From Aquimarina longa SW024 (GTDB taxonomy: Bacteria > Bacteroidota > Bacteroidia > Flavobacteriales > Flavobacteriaceae): 64,000 nucleotides of DNA. The translations under genes and the position numbers were made by a program. A model generated the notes under the pieces. It had not been told where the DNA came from. It did not search any database and saw nothing but the letters and a program-made list of their open reading frames with translations. Below are positions 8,523 through 16,878 of this stretch, piece after piece. The number at the start of each line of letters is the position of its first letter. Positions within the stretch are counted from its first letter, which is position 1. The stretch spans positions 62,001-126,000 of the forward strand of contig NZ_AVQK01000014.1 of the NCBI RefSeq assembly GCF_001401755.1, read 5' to 3'.

Positions 8523-8633
8523 ATATGTATATTGATAATGTAAATATAGTTATTAATATTATTAATTTGATTTATAAGATTAGCTAAGCGTACTTTGCAT
8601 TTACATAGTACTAACTTTAAATATATTTCACAC
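8523..8633 (+). promoter_or_regulatory. oxyR-catalase divergent control region with catalase promoter
   Basis: TTG at 8567-8569 and TACTTTG at 8591-8597 are 21 bp apart, a good Bacteroidota -33/-7 pair, and the catalase ATG is at 8634. Upstream, 8546-8561 (ATAGTTATTAATATTA) partly resembles an OxyR half-site. The promoter is well supported; the OxyR site is only a suggestion. Confidence 0.65.
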
Positions 8634-10145
8634 ATGAAAAAAATAGCATTAATTGCAGTTGTTGTAATGATGTGGCCAACACTCTATGGTCAGCAAATTA
8701 TAACAACTAATGGAGGTGTTCCGGTTGGGGACAATCAAAATTCTAAAACAGTAGGAGAGTATGGACCTGTACTGTTAGAAGATATACATTTAATCGAAAA
8801 ACTAGCGGCTTTTGACAGGGAGCGTATTCCTGAGCGAGTTGTTCATGCCAGAGGAGCAGGAGCTTTTGGGTATTTTGAAAGTACAAAAGATATGTCTGCG
8901 TTTACAAAAGCTACTTTGTTTACCGGAAATCATAAGCGTACAGATCTCGCAGTTCGTTTTTCTACAGTAATCCATGGTAAAGGTTCTCCTGAAACTGCAA
9001 GAGATCCGAGAGGATTCGCAGTAAAGTTTTATACCGATAAAGGGAATTATGATATAGTAGGAAACAATCTTCCTATATTCTTTATAAGAGATGCGGTTAA
9101 ATTTCCTGATATGGTACACTCATTAAAACCTTCTCCTGTAACCAATAAGCAAGATCCTAATCGATTTTTTGATTTTTTTGCTAATGTTCCTGAGGCAACA
9201 CATATGATTACCCGCTTATATACAGATTTAGGAATACCTAAAGGGTATCAGTATATGAATGGTAGTAGTGTGCATGGATTTAAATGGTTTAATCAAAAAG
9301 GAGAAGTAGTTTATGTAAAATATTCTTGGGTAAGCAAGCAAGGAGAAAAAAACTTAGATCTTGAGCAAGCAGCGAAACAGCAATCGATGGATTGGCAACA
9401 CGCTACAGTAAGTCTTAGAAATGCGATTAATACTAAAAAATATCCCCAATGGGATTTATACGTACAGATGATTAAACCAGAGGATATTCATGGTTTTGAT
9501 TTTTGGCCATTAGATGCTACCAAAGATTGGCCAGCTGATAAGATTGAAAAGGTAAAAATAGGAACGATGACTTTAAATAGAAATCCGGTCAATTATTTTC
9601 AGGAAGTAGAATCTATTGCGATGTCACCAGGTAATTTGATTCCAGGAGTAGAGCCATCCGAGGATAAACTTTTACAAGGGAGGCTGTTTTCGTATTTTGA
9701 TACACAGCGCCATAGATTAGGACCTAATAATCAACAAATAGCTGTAAATCAGCCTAAAAATAAAGTAGTGAACTATAATTCTGATAGTTATTCTAGTGCA
9801 GCTAATTCTAAGTTTCCTGATGCAGATATTAATTACCAACCTAGTTCTAAAGTTTCTTTAAAAGAAGATTCTAGCTATAAGCCTTCAGAAACGCCTGTAA
9901 GTACGACTAAGATTGTACATAAAAAGATTTCTAAAACTAATGATTTTGCACAACCAGGAAATTTTTATAGATCTCTTACAGAACAAGAAAAGACAAATTT
10001 GATCAGAAATTTAATAGGAGATTTAAAACAAGTAACGAATAAGAAGATTCAGAAAATTATGATTACATATTTCTATAGATCAGATAGAGATTATGGAATG
10101 AGAGTTGCTAAAGCTTTAGGTTTTACGCAAAAAGATTTTATGTAA
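8634..10145 (+). CDS. katA: secreted heme catalase
   Basis: 503 residues. The start at 8634 gives a Sec signal peptide (MKKIALIAVVVMMWPTLYGQ); the frame is open to an ATG at 8595, but that lies in the promoter. Catalase hallmarks are intact: the distal His71 in RVVHARGAGAFGYFE, the arginine-rich RFSTVIHGKGSPETARDPRG, the Asn in VGNNLPIFFIRD, and the proximal heme Tyr near 355 in LFSYFDTQRHRLG. It breaks hydrogen peroxide to water and oxygen. The size fits the small-subunit catalases. Export to the periplasm sets it apart from most cytoplasmic catalases. Divergent oxyR and the downstream secreted ankyrin protein complete a peroxide-defence unit. Confidence 0.95.
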   Translation: MKKIALIAVVVMMWPTLYGQQIITTNGGVPVGDNQNSKTVGEYGPVLLEDIHLIEKLAAFDRERIPERVVHARGAGAFGYFESTKDMSAFTKATLFTGNHKRTDLAVRFSTVIHGKGSPETARDPRGFAVKFYTDKGNYDIVGNNLPIFFIRDAVKFPDMVHSLKPSPVTNKQDPNRFFDFFANVPEATHMITRLYTDLGIPKGYQYMNGSSVHGFKWFNQKGEVVYVKYSWVSKQGEKNLDLEQAAKQQSMDWQHATVSLRNAINTKKYPQWDLYVQMIKPEDIHGFDFWPLDATKDWPADKIEKVKIGTMTLNRNPVNYFQEVESIAMSPGNLIPGVEPSEDKLLQGRLFSYFDTQRHRLGPNNQQIAVNQPKNKVVNYNSDSYSSAANSKFPDADINYQPSSKVSLKEDSSYKPSETPVSTTKIVHKKISKTNDFAQPGNFYRSLTEQEKTNLIRNLIGDLKQVTNKKIQKIMITYFYRSDRDYGMRVAKALGFTQKDFM

Positions 10146-10159
10146 AAAACATAAACCGA

Positions 10160-10226
10160 AACACCTCCTTATCTTTATATTGTCTATCTGTGTGGCTATA
10201 GTGAGCTGTATAATGAAGGAGGTGTT
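10160..10226 (+). other. long-looped inverted repeat between catalase and ankyrin genes
   Basis: Perfect 11-bp arms AACACCTCCTT (10160-10170) and AAGGAGGTGTT (10216-10226) enclose 45 bp, with a T-rich stretch after. It could be a weak terminator, an attenuator setting the catalase:ankyrin ratio, or an mRNA-stabilising 3' structure. The right arm holds AAGGAGG, which may sequester a ribosome site 19 bp from the ankyrin ATG. Confidence 0.5.
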
Positions 10227-10244
10227 GTTTAAAGAAATAGAGTT

Positions 10245-10766
10245 ATGAAAAAACATATTGTATTGCTCTGTTGTACGTTACTATTTAATGTATTAGTACG
10301 TGGGCAAGAACAGATATTTGAATATAGCAGACAGGGTAATATAACAGCAATAGAATCATTATTAGCATTAAAAAAAGAAGTGATAGACACTGTTAATTAC
10401 ATGGGATTTAGTCCTTTAATTTTAGCAGCATATCATAATCAGATAGAAACAAGTACTTTCTTATTAGATCATAATGCGAATCCTGATATACAAGATAAAA
10501 TGGGTAATACAGCGCTTATGGGAGCTTGTTTTAAAGGATATGTTACTATCGCAAAATTACTTATTGAGAATGGAGCAGATATAGATGTTAGAAATCATGG
10601 AGGAGCTACCGCTCTGATTTATGCAGCCACATTTGGTCATCCTCTTATTGTTGAAGAATTATTAAAACAAGGAGCAGATTTAACCATTAAAGACTATAGA
10701 GGCAATACCGCTATAGATCATGCACGAATGCAAGGAAATCAAGAAGTGTTAGAGATATTATTATAG
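10245..10766 (+). CDS. secreted ankyrin-repeat protein, catalase partner
   Basis: 173 residues: a signal peptide (MKKHIVLLCCTLLFNVLVRG) and then four ankyrin repeats, the clearest being MGNTALMGACFKGYVTIAKL, GGATALIYAATFGHPLIVEE and RGNTAIDHARMQGNQEVLEI. It follows the secreted catalase by 99 bp. In Pseudomonas aeruginosa the periplasmic ankyrin protein AnkB is encoded by the catalase gene katB and is needed for full catalase activity, so this pair has the same gene order and both products carry export signals. A supporting role for the catalase (heme loading, folding or membrane anchoring) is inference by analogy. Confidence 0.85.
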   Translation: MKKHIVLLCCTLLFNVLVRGQEQIFEYSRQGNITAIESLLALKKEVIDTVNYMGFSPLILAAYHNQIETSTFLLDHNANPDIQDKMGNTALMGACFKGYVTIAKLLIENGADIDVRNHGGATALIYAATFGHPLIVEELLKQGADLTIKDYRGNTAIDHARMQGNQEVLEILL

Positions 10767-10846
10767 TAATAGTATAGCTAATAGAAGTTATTTTATATAC
10801 CTTCGAAAAAAATAGTCCGTATTAATATACTTTTATATAATACTAT

Positions 10847-11191
10847 ATGAATCCTGCAGAAGAATATATTCTTAATCAATCAGAACCTTATAAGACAATA
10901 ATACTACATATACAGATACTTGTAGAAAGTTCTATTCCTGAGATAGAAATGAAGTATAAATATAAAATTCCATTTTATTATTTAGGCGATAAACCATTTT
11001 GTTACCTCAATGTATCTAAAGGATATGTTGATGTTGGTTTTTGGAAAGGAAATCAGATCTCCATACACTTAGACCATTTGATTACAGATGGGCGTAAAAT
11101 AATGAAATCATTACGATATACAGACCCCAAAGAGATCAATGATAAAGTGTTTCTTGAAGTGCTTAAAAATGCTCAGGGATTGTATCATTAA
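10847..11191 (+). CDS. DUF1801 domain protein
   Basis: 114 residues, a complete single domain. MNPAEEYILNQSEPYKTIIL, EIEMKYKYKIPFYYLGDKPF and YVDVGFWKGNQIS follow the DUF1801 (YdhG-like) pattern, cytoplasmic alpha/beta proteins with no established function. It ends at 11191, one base before the stop codon of the convergent acetyltransferase gene, so the two genes meet in a shared TTAATTAAT with no room for a terminator. Confidence 0.8.
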   Translation: MNPAEEYILNQSEPYKTIILHIQILVESSIPEIEMKYKYKIPFYYLGDKPFCYLNVSKGYVDVGFWKGNQISIHLDHLITDGRKIMKSLRYTDPKEINDKVFLEVLKNAQGLYH

Positions 11192-11641
11192 TTAATCTTT
11201 TACATCTAAGCTCATTAGATATAGATCAAAATCTTTAGCCCAATAATCCTTTTTGATGCGGATTAACTTAAAACCGATTTTTTCATAGAATTTATATGCT
11301 AATTGTGATGTCCTAACGTTAATTAATTCGATTACAGAGTTTTTTTTGATATACTGTATTCTATGCAATGTTAACTTTTTTCCGATCCCTTTTCCTTGCT
11401 TATTAGGATGTATAATATCCCAAGATATTCTGGCAATTTTTTCTTTAGGAAAATAATTAATACCACCTGAACCAATAATTTTGGAGTCTTCTTGTACAAC
11501 AAAATAATCTTCTATTTCGCTATCTAGGTAACTAATAAAATCACTTTCTTCATCAGGTGAAAAATAATTAGGTGTGTTAAGTCTAAGTAATTTTATTAGT
11601 TCTATTCTATCACTTTTTAAATAAGGTCTAATCTCAATCAT
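11192..11641 (-). CDS. GNAT family N-acetyltransferase
   Basis: 149 residues. The fold is clear from MIEIRPYLKSDRIELIKLLR, IIGSGGINYFPKEKIARISW and the acetyl-CoA loop NKQGKGIGKKLTLHRIQYI; LAYKFYEKIGFKLI is the usual C-terminal signature. It transfers an acetyl group from acetyl-CoA to an amine; the substrate is unknown. Intact, unlike the frameshifted GNAT at 417-859. Stop codon abuts the convergent DUF1801 gene. Confidence 0.88.
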   Translation of the reverse strand: MIEIRPYLKSDRIELIKLLRLNTPNYFSPDEESDFISYLDSEIEDYFVVQEDSKIIGSGGINYFPKEKIARISWDIIHPNKQGKGIGKKLTLHRIQYIKKNSVIELINVRTSQLAYKFYEKIGFKLIRIKKDYWAKDFDLYLMSLDVKD

Positions 11642-11706
11642 GGTATTTTGTGCTAAAGGGATTTGCTCTTACAACATGATTCTGAGTTATTATATTCTAT
11701 GTTTTT

Positions 11707-12588
11707 CTAAAATATTTTAAAAATTCCTCCTAAAGTGATATTCTGTTGTAAGAAAAAGAAATGTTGTTTTGCTTTATCACTACTATCACTAGTTGTTCTT
11801 ATATCAGGTAAATTTATAAAACCTCCTTTAAGTTCTGCCTGAATGAAGAAACGATTAAAGAATGTAATATTAAGTCCTCCTTTAGCAGATATCCCATAAC
11901 CCGACAGATGAAAAGCATCGTGTCGCTCTTTGCCTAATACTATAGCATTTGTTTTAGGGAACAATACACCAGCACCTATACCTTCGGTAATACTAACTTG
12001 TATTTTATCAGGGTTTAGCCCAATGAGTTCACCTAGATAGTCTACATGCGCTACTTCTAGGTTAATATAGTTTAGCCCATCAGTATGTTCAAAGGCAACA
12101 AATTCTTTTAATAATACAGTATCTGTATTATCGTACGTACCATTAAAATAAGGGACACCTTTGTTTTCTGGCGCTAGGTTGATTTCTCCTGATACTTTAG
12201 CAGTTTGTAATTGAGTTACCACATATTTCATATGATCTAACCCAATTGATGCATTCCAATTATCATGGAAATAATACCCTAATCTAGCATTAGTTTGCGG
12301 GATAGTTAGATTTGATGGGTTTAGATATTTGTCATAACCAATAGGTTTGGTCACTTTATCTTTAGCCCTAGCATCATGGACAGTAAAATTATAGTTATCT
12401 CCAGAAAAATGGATGTCAGATTTACTATACTGTGATACATTCCATCCCCAATAAAAATAAAATTTTCCTTTATTTCTACTTTTGTTCTTGGTTTTACTGA
12501 TAGGAGTGGGACTTGTATTTTCTTGTGCAATAGTTTTGTATTTTCCTATTATTAATAATAGAAAAACGAGGATAGTTCTTTTTTTCAA
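11707..12588 (-). CDS. outer membrane beta-barrel protein
   Basis: 293 residues with a signal peptide (MKKRTILVFLLLIIGKYKTI, then AQ). Alternating aromatic strands (KGKFYFYWGWNVSQYS, ARLGYYFHDNWNASIGLDHM, LNITFFNRFFIQAELKGGF) and the final IFKIF ending in Phe point to an outer membrane barrel of 8-12 strands. It starts 5 bp after the kdsA stop, so the two are co-transcribed, which is consistent with a cell-surface role; ligand unknown. Confidence 0.7.
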   Translation of the reverse strand: MKKRTILVFLLLIIGKYKTIAQENTSPTPISKTKNKSRNKGKFYFYWGWNVSQYSKSDIHFSGDNYNFTVHDARAKDKVTKPIGYDKYLNPSNLTIPQTNARLGYYFHDNWNASIGLDHMKYVVTQLQTAKVSGEINLAPENKGVPYFNGTYDNTDTVLLKEFVAFEHTDGLNYINLEVAHVDYLGELIGLNPDKIQVSITEGIGAGVLFPKTNAIVLGKERHDAFHLSGYGISAKGGLNITFFNRFFIQAELKGGFINLPDIRTTSDSSDKAKQHFFFLQQNITLGGIFKIF

Positions 12589-12593
12589 TGTAG

Positions 12594-13412
12594 TTATAGA
12601 TTAATAATAGCTTGTCTAATTGCTACTAGATTACTTAATAAACGTTCTAAGTATTTTAAATCTAACATATTTGCACCATCACTTTTTGCATTAGATGGGT
12701 CAAAATGTGTTTCTATAAATAATCCATCTACTCCTGTAGCAATTCCTGCTCTGGCAATAGTTTCTATCATATCAGGTCTTCCTCCAGTCACACCACTAGA
12801 TTGATTTGGTTGTTGTAAAGAGTGGGTTACATCAAGAACAGTAGTAGCATATTGTTTCATAGTAGGGATTCCTCTAAAATCAACAATCATGTCTTGATAT
12901 CCAAACATGGTACCTCTATCTGTAATCATTGTATTGCTATTACCACTATCGTGTACCTTTTTCACAGCATGTTGCATGGCTTCAGGACTCATAAACTGCC
13001 CTTTTTTTAGATTAACTGTTTTACCTGTACGAGCAGCTGCAACCACAAGATCAGTTTGTCGTACTAAGAATGCCGGGATTTGTAAAATATCTACATATTC
13101 AGCAGCAAGTGCAGCATCTTCATTTTCATGAATATCAGTAACTGTAGGGATCTCAAAAGTTTCGCCAACTTTACGTAAGATTTTTAATGCCTTTTCATTA
13201 CCAATACCTGTAAAGCTATCAATACGACTACGATTAGCTTTTTTAAAAGACCCTTTAAAAACATAAGGAATTTTAAGTTTAGAAGTGATTTCAACCACTT
13301 TTTCTGCGATGCGCAAAGCCATTTCTTCTCCCTCTATAGCACAGGGACCAGCGAGAAGGAAAAAATTATTCTCCTCTAGGTTTTTAATGTTTTTTATTCC
13401 AGAAAGATCCAT
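12594..13412 (-). CDS. kdsA: 3-deoxy-8-phosphooctulonate synthase KdsA
   Basis: 272 residues, the family's usual length. FFLLAGPCAIEGEEMALRIA, VFKGSFKKANRSRIDSFTGI and the later MITDRGTMFGYQDMIVD and DVTHSLQQPNQSSGVTGGRP are textbook KdsA. It condenses phosphoenolpyruvate with arabinose 5-phosphate to Kdo 8-phosphate, the first committed step of lipopolysaccharide inner-core synthesis, in the cytoplasm. The position equivalent to the metal-binding Cys of class II enzymes is Asn in AGPCAIE context elsewhere; I did not resolve the metal class. First gene of a unit with the barrel protein at 11707. Confidence 0.95.
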   Translation of the reverse strand: MDLSGIKNIKNLEENNFFLLAGPCAIEGEEMALRIAEKVVEITSKLKIPYVFKGSFKKANRSRIDSFTGIGNEKALKILRKVGETFEIPTVTDIHENEDAALAAEYVDILQIPAFLVRQTDLVVAAARTGKTVNLKKGQFMSPEAMQHAVKKVHDSGNSNTMITDRGTMFGYQDMIVDFRGIPTMKQYATTVLDVTHSLQQPNQSSGVTGGRPDMIETIARAGIATGVDGLFIETHFDPSNAKSDGANMLDLKYLERLLSNLVAIRQAIINL

Positions 13413-13430
13413 ACAATTTTTTTAAAACGC

Positions 13431-13438
13431 CAAAGATA
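13431..13438 (-). promoter_or_regulatory. -7 element for kdsA
   Basis: Reads TATCTTTG on the minus strand, a perfect TAnnTTTG, 19 bp before the kdsA ATG at 13412. No clear TTG at the -33 position was seen. Confidence 0.5.
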
Positions 13439-13677
13439 TACCTTTATAGGATTTGAAAGAAAGAATTAGTAGTAAAAGTACGTTAAATATCATTCTTTTA
13501 GATAGTAGTAAAGGTGATTAAGTAATACAGTTGTGGGGATGTTCTTTAAATTAATGATCTTCTTATACTTAAATAAAGAATCATGCTTTTTGAGGAATTA
13601 CTTATTAGATATCGTTTAGTTAACATACAAAGCATTTTATTAATCAATTTTTTTATACAACCTGTCAAAATATCTTG

Positions 13678-13685
13678 TACATTTG
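13678..13685 (+). promoter_or_regulatory. -7 element for typA
   Basis: TACATTTG, a perfect TAnnTTTG, 23 bp before the chosen typA ATG at 13708. It overlaps the ATG at 13675 that opens the longer frame, which argues for the later start. Confidence 0.6.
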
Positions 13686-13707
13686 CAGCCTTAAAAATGA
13701 GGTGTTT

Positions 13708-15507
13708 ATGACAGCGATAAAAAATATTGCGATAATTGCTCACGTAGATCATGGTAAAACTACGTTGGTAGATAAAATTATGTACCATTGTCAATTATTT
13801 CGTGAGAATGAAAATACAGGCGATTTAATTCTGGATAATAACGATTTAGAACGTGAAAGAGGGATTACAATTACTTCAAAAAACGTTTCTGTAATTTATA
13901 AAGGAACCAAAATCAATATTATTGATACTCCTGGTCACGCTGATTTTGGAGGAGAGGTAGAACGTGTATTGAACATGGCAGATGGAGTACTACTATTAGT
14001 AGATGCTTTTGAAGGACCAATGCCACAAACTCGTTTTGTACTACAAAAAGCAATCGACCTTGGATTAAAACCATGTGTGGTAGTTAATAAAGTAGACAAA
14101 GAAAACTGTACACCTGATGAGGTACACGAAAAAGTATTCGATCTAATGTTCGAATTAGGAGCAGAAGAGTGGCAGTTAGATTTTCCAACAGTATATGGTT
14201 CGGCTAAAAATAACTGGATGAGTGATGATTGGAAGAAAGAAACGGATAACATCGAGCCATTATTAGATATGGTAATTGAGCATATTCCTTTTCCAAAAAT
14301 TGAAGAAGGAACTCCGCAGATGTTGATAACATCATTAGATTTCTCATCGTTTACAGGACGTATTGCTATTGGACGCTTACAGAGAGGTACGCTTACAGAA
14401 GGAATGCAGGTCTCTTTAGTAAAACGAGATGGTACCATAAAAAAAGCAAAAATAAAAGAACTACACACTTTCGAAGGACTTGGTCGAATGAAAGTCGAAA
14501 AAGTAGAAGCAGGAGATATTTGTGCATTAGTAGGATTAGAAGGTTTTGAAATAGGAGACACTGTAGCGGATATAGAAAACCCTGAAGCATTACAAACTAT
14601 TGCAATCGATGAGCCAACGATGAGTATGTTATTTACAATTAACGACTCACCTTTCTTTGGTAAAGATGGTAAATTTGTAACCTCTAGGCATATTAAAGAA
14701 AGATTAGAAAAAGAGTTAGAAAAAAACCTAGCCCTTAGAGTTAATGAAACGAATAGTGCCGATAAATTTCTTGTATTTGGTAGAGGAGTCTTGCATTTAT
14801 CAGTATTGATAGAAACGATGCGTAGAGAAGGATATGAATTACAGATTGGGCAACCACAAGTAATTATTAAAGAAATTGATGGAAAAAAATGTGAACCAAT
14901 AGAAGAGTTAACTATTGATTTACCTGAGAATGTATCAGGGAAAGCTGTAGAAATGGTAACACTTCGTAAAGGTGAGATGCTAAGTATGGAAGCTAAAGGT
15001 GACCGTATGGTGTGTGAGTTTATGATTCCATCAAGAGGTATCATCGGTTTACGTAATCAATTATTAACAGCAACTGCAGGTGAAGCAATAATGGCACATC
15101 GTTTTAAAGAGTACCAACCACTTAAGGGTGATATTCCAGGACGTATCAATGGGTCATTAGTTTCTATGGAAAAAGGATCAGCAATACCATATTCTATTGA
15201 TAAATTACAGGATAGAGGTAAGTTTTTTGTAGATCCAGGAGAAGATATTTATGAAGGACAAGTGATTGGAGAGAATTCTCGTGGAGATGATATGTCTGTA
15301 AACATTACTAAGACCAAGAAATTATCAAATGTACGTTCTTCTGGAGCAGATGATAAAGCTAAGATTGTACCAGCAATTAAGTTTTCTCTTGAAGAAGCTC
15401 TAGAATATATACAAAAAGATGAATATGTAGAAGTAACTCCTAATCATTTAAGATTAAGAAAAATATATCTTACTGAAGTAGAACGTAAACGAAATAAAAT
15501 CGTGTAA
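13708..15507 (+). CDS. typA: translational GTPase TypA/BipA
   Basis: 599 residues. The G domain opens the protein: IAIIAHVDHGKTTLVDKIMY (G1), RGITITSKN (G2), DTPGHADFGGEVERVLNM (G3) and VVNKVDKENC (G4). EF-Tu-like and EF-G-like domains follow, and the C-terminal TypA-specific domain has MIPSRGIIGLRNQLLTATAG. TypA binds the ribosome, helps late large-subunit assembly at low temperature and tunes stress translation. The frame extends to 13675, but that overlaps the -7 element, and 13708 matches the family N-terminus. Confidence 0.96.
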   Translation: MTAIKNIAIIAHVDHGKTTLVDKIMYHCQLFRENENTGDLILDNNDLERERGITITSKNVSVIYKGTKINIIDTPGHADFGGEVERVLNMADGVLLLVDAFEGPMPQTRFVLQKAIDLGLKPCVVVNKVDKENCTPDEVHEKVFDLMFELGAEEWQLDFPTVYGSAKNNWMSDDWKKETDNIEPLLDMVIEHIPFPKIEEGTPQMLITSLDFSSFTGRIAIGRLQRGTLTEGMQVSLVKRDGTIKKAKIKELHTFEGLGRMKVEKVEAGDICALVGLEGFEIGDTVADIENPEALQTIAIDEPTMSMLFTINDSPFFGKDGKFVTSRHIKERLEKELEKNLALRVNETNSADKFLVFGRGVLHLSVLIETMRREGYELQIGQPQVIIKEIDGKKCEPIEELTIDLPENVSGKAVEMVTLRKGEMLSMEAKGDRMVCEFMIPSRGIIGLRNQLLTATAGEAIMAHRFKEYQPLKGDIPGRINGSLVSMEKGSAIPYSIDKLQDRGKFFVDPGEDIYEGQVIGENSRGDDMSVNITKTKKLSNVRSSGADDKAKIVPAIKFSLEEALEYIQKDEYVEVTPNHLRLRKIYLTEVERKRNKIV

Positions 15508-15536
15508 TACTTCCCTTCCTTAATAAAAATATAAAG

Positions 15537-15570
15537 CCTCGAAGAATTTTAATTCTCTCGAGGTTTTTTT
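15537..15570 (+). terminator. terminator after typA
   Basis: CCTCGA and TCGAGG arms with an internal GAATT/AATTC pairing, followed by seven T. It lies 30 bp after the typA stop. Confidence 0.85.
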
Positions 15571-15610
15571 GTTTTACGATATATAATCGTTGTACGATAT
15601 TTTAAAAAGA

Positions 15611-15634
15611 AAAACCCGAGATAGCTCGGGTTTT
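15611..15634. terminator. second perfect hairpin (bidirectional terminator)
   Basis: AAAACCCGAG-ATAG-CTCGGGTTTT, perfect 10-bp arms with A and T tracts on both sides, so it could stop transcription from either direction. No gene is seen between it and the typA terminator. Confidence 0.75.
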
Positions 15635-15873
15635 CTGTCGATATTTTGGGGTATCATTTTGGGGTATTCAAAAAAACAGTTTAATATCTAGGGTAATTTA
15701 TGGGGGTTGATTATTTAGTTTCTTATAGTACAAATGTAAGAGTAATTTCTAAGATGTAGCTTGTAAAAAACAATAAATTATCGGTAAAATACATTTTTTT
15801 TCAGATGAAATGCATTTATAGTGTTGTTTTGTTATGGTTTTTGTAGTGTTTTCTTATAGCATATAACGGTTAG
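15635..15873. other. gene-free stretch, possible small RNA
   Basis: No open frame of note. It starts with two copies of ATTTTGGGGTAT one base apart (15643-15667), which include TATTTTG, a possible -7 element. It then runs to a strong terminator at 15874 with no protein gene to end, so a small RNA is possible. No known RNA family was recognised. Confidence 0.3.
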
Positions 15874-15904
15874 CAATATTCTTTTTAAAGAATATTGTTT
15901 TTTT
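15874..15904 (+). terminator. perfect hairpin plus T run with no obvious gene before it
   Basis: CAATATTCTTT-TT-AAAGAATATTG, perfect 11-bp arms, followed by seven T. Nothing coding precedes it for 370 bp, so it may end an unrecognised transcript. Confidence 0.65.
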
Positions 15905-15964
15905 GTTGTTCAGTTTTATATAATTATATATTGTTTTATAATACCTAAAAAAAATACTACTAAA

Positions 15965-16303
15965 ATGATTGAACTGATTAGTGAATTGATTGTTGAGTGG
16001 TTAATTATGGGGATTTGTACTGTAATCCATAGTTTATATGACTGGATTAAAGGGAAAATATTAAGAATTCCTAAAGTTGAAGTTGAACGAAAAAGACTCG
16101 AAAAGAAATGGTTGTATAAAAAAATACTTTTGATCAAAAACCAAGAAAATGGACTAAAAAAAGGAATGACAGGAATCGTTATGGAAATAATAGATAAAAA
16201 AACCCTGTTTGTAGAGTTTAAAGATCAGAAAGGAGGGGTAATAGAATTGAATGGAGAATTGACATTTCAAATCAGAATCAATCAAATTAAACTAAAAAAC
16301 TAA
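15965..16303 (+). CDS. small protein with a DUF4926-like SH3 tail
   Basis: 112 residues. The first 35 residues are an amphipathic or membrane-touching helix (LIVEWLIMGICTVIHSLYDW). The C-terminal half has the pattern GLKKGMTGIVMEIIDKKTLF and VEFKDQKGGVIEL, like the small beta-barrel DUF4926 proteins. Those are often immunity-like or accessory proteins of unknown role. No partner gene lies next to it. Probably translated, since it has a regular start and a conserved-looking domain, but function is not known. Confidence 0.6.
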   Translation: MIELISELIVEWLIMGICTVIHSLYDWIKGKILRIPKVEVERKRLEKKWLYKKILLIKNQENGLKKGMTGIVMEIIDKKTLFVEFKDQKGGVIELNGELTFQIRINQIKLKN

Positions 16304-16363
16304 AGTCTATTAGACTCTAAGTACAATATCTCATCAGATAAGCAATCAATCCTAAGCTTCTCG

Positions 16364-16371
16364 TATATTTG
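16364..16371 (+). promoter_or_regulatory. -7 element for csaA
   Basis: TATATTTG, a perfect TAnnTTTG, 91 bp before the csaA ATG. No convincing TTG at the -33 position. Confidence 0.4.
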
Positions 16372-16462
16372 TTAAGGCATAATTATTATATCCACTATAT
16401 ATAGTATGCTTTAGAATACCGATTAAACGATACTACTGTTATAAACAATAAAATACACCCCT

Positions 16463-16801
16463 ATGGAGAATAATTTACAATGGAAAGACTTTATGAATGT
16501 TGATATACGGGTAGGGACCATACTCCATGCAGAAATATTTGAAGAGGCACGAAACCCTGCATATAAAATGCTCATTGATTTTGGGACATTAGGGCAACGA
16601 AAAACCTCTGCACAAATTACAAAACACTATACGCCAGAACAGCTTATTGGCAAACAAGTAATTGCAGTAGTTAATTTCCCTCCAAAACAAATAGCTAATA
16701 TAATGAGTGAATGTTTAGTCTTAGGAGCTATAGGAGAAGATAAAGGAGTAATACTACTAACTACAGATATGGATGTTAAAAATGGATTACGAATCGGATA
16801 A
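16463..16801 (+). CDS. csaA: CsaA-type tRNA-binding domain protein
   Basis: 112 residues, one OB-fold domain. FMNVDIRVGTILHAEIFEEA, NPAYKMLIDFGTLGQRKTSA and VVNFPPKQIANIMSECLVLG are the CsaA signature. In Bacillus, CsaA is a dimeric chaperone linked to protein export; its fold matches the tRNA-binding domain of MetRS and Trbp111. Free-standing gene, convergent with ftsE. The role here is likely RNA or chaperone binding in the cytoplasm. Confidence 0.92.
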   Translation: MENNLQWKDFMNVDIRVGTILHAEIFEEARNPAYKMLIDFGTLGQRKTSAQITKHYTPEQLIGKQVIAVVNFPPKQIANIMSECLVLGAIGEDKGVILLTTDMDVKNGLRIG

Positions 16802-16878
16802 GTATATATTTTATACTCATTCATAGAAGAAGTTATCTAACCTTGATCCTTACTACTATAAATATTAGACTCTATTTA

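Noticed and set aside
13935..15044. 369-codon frame antisense to typA
   Set aside because: It is the mirror of a highly conserved GTPase gene and has no recognisable domain.
15643..15667. Attachment site of a lost integrative element
   Set aside because: The direct repeat is adjacent, not flanking anything, and no integrase or tRNA is near.
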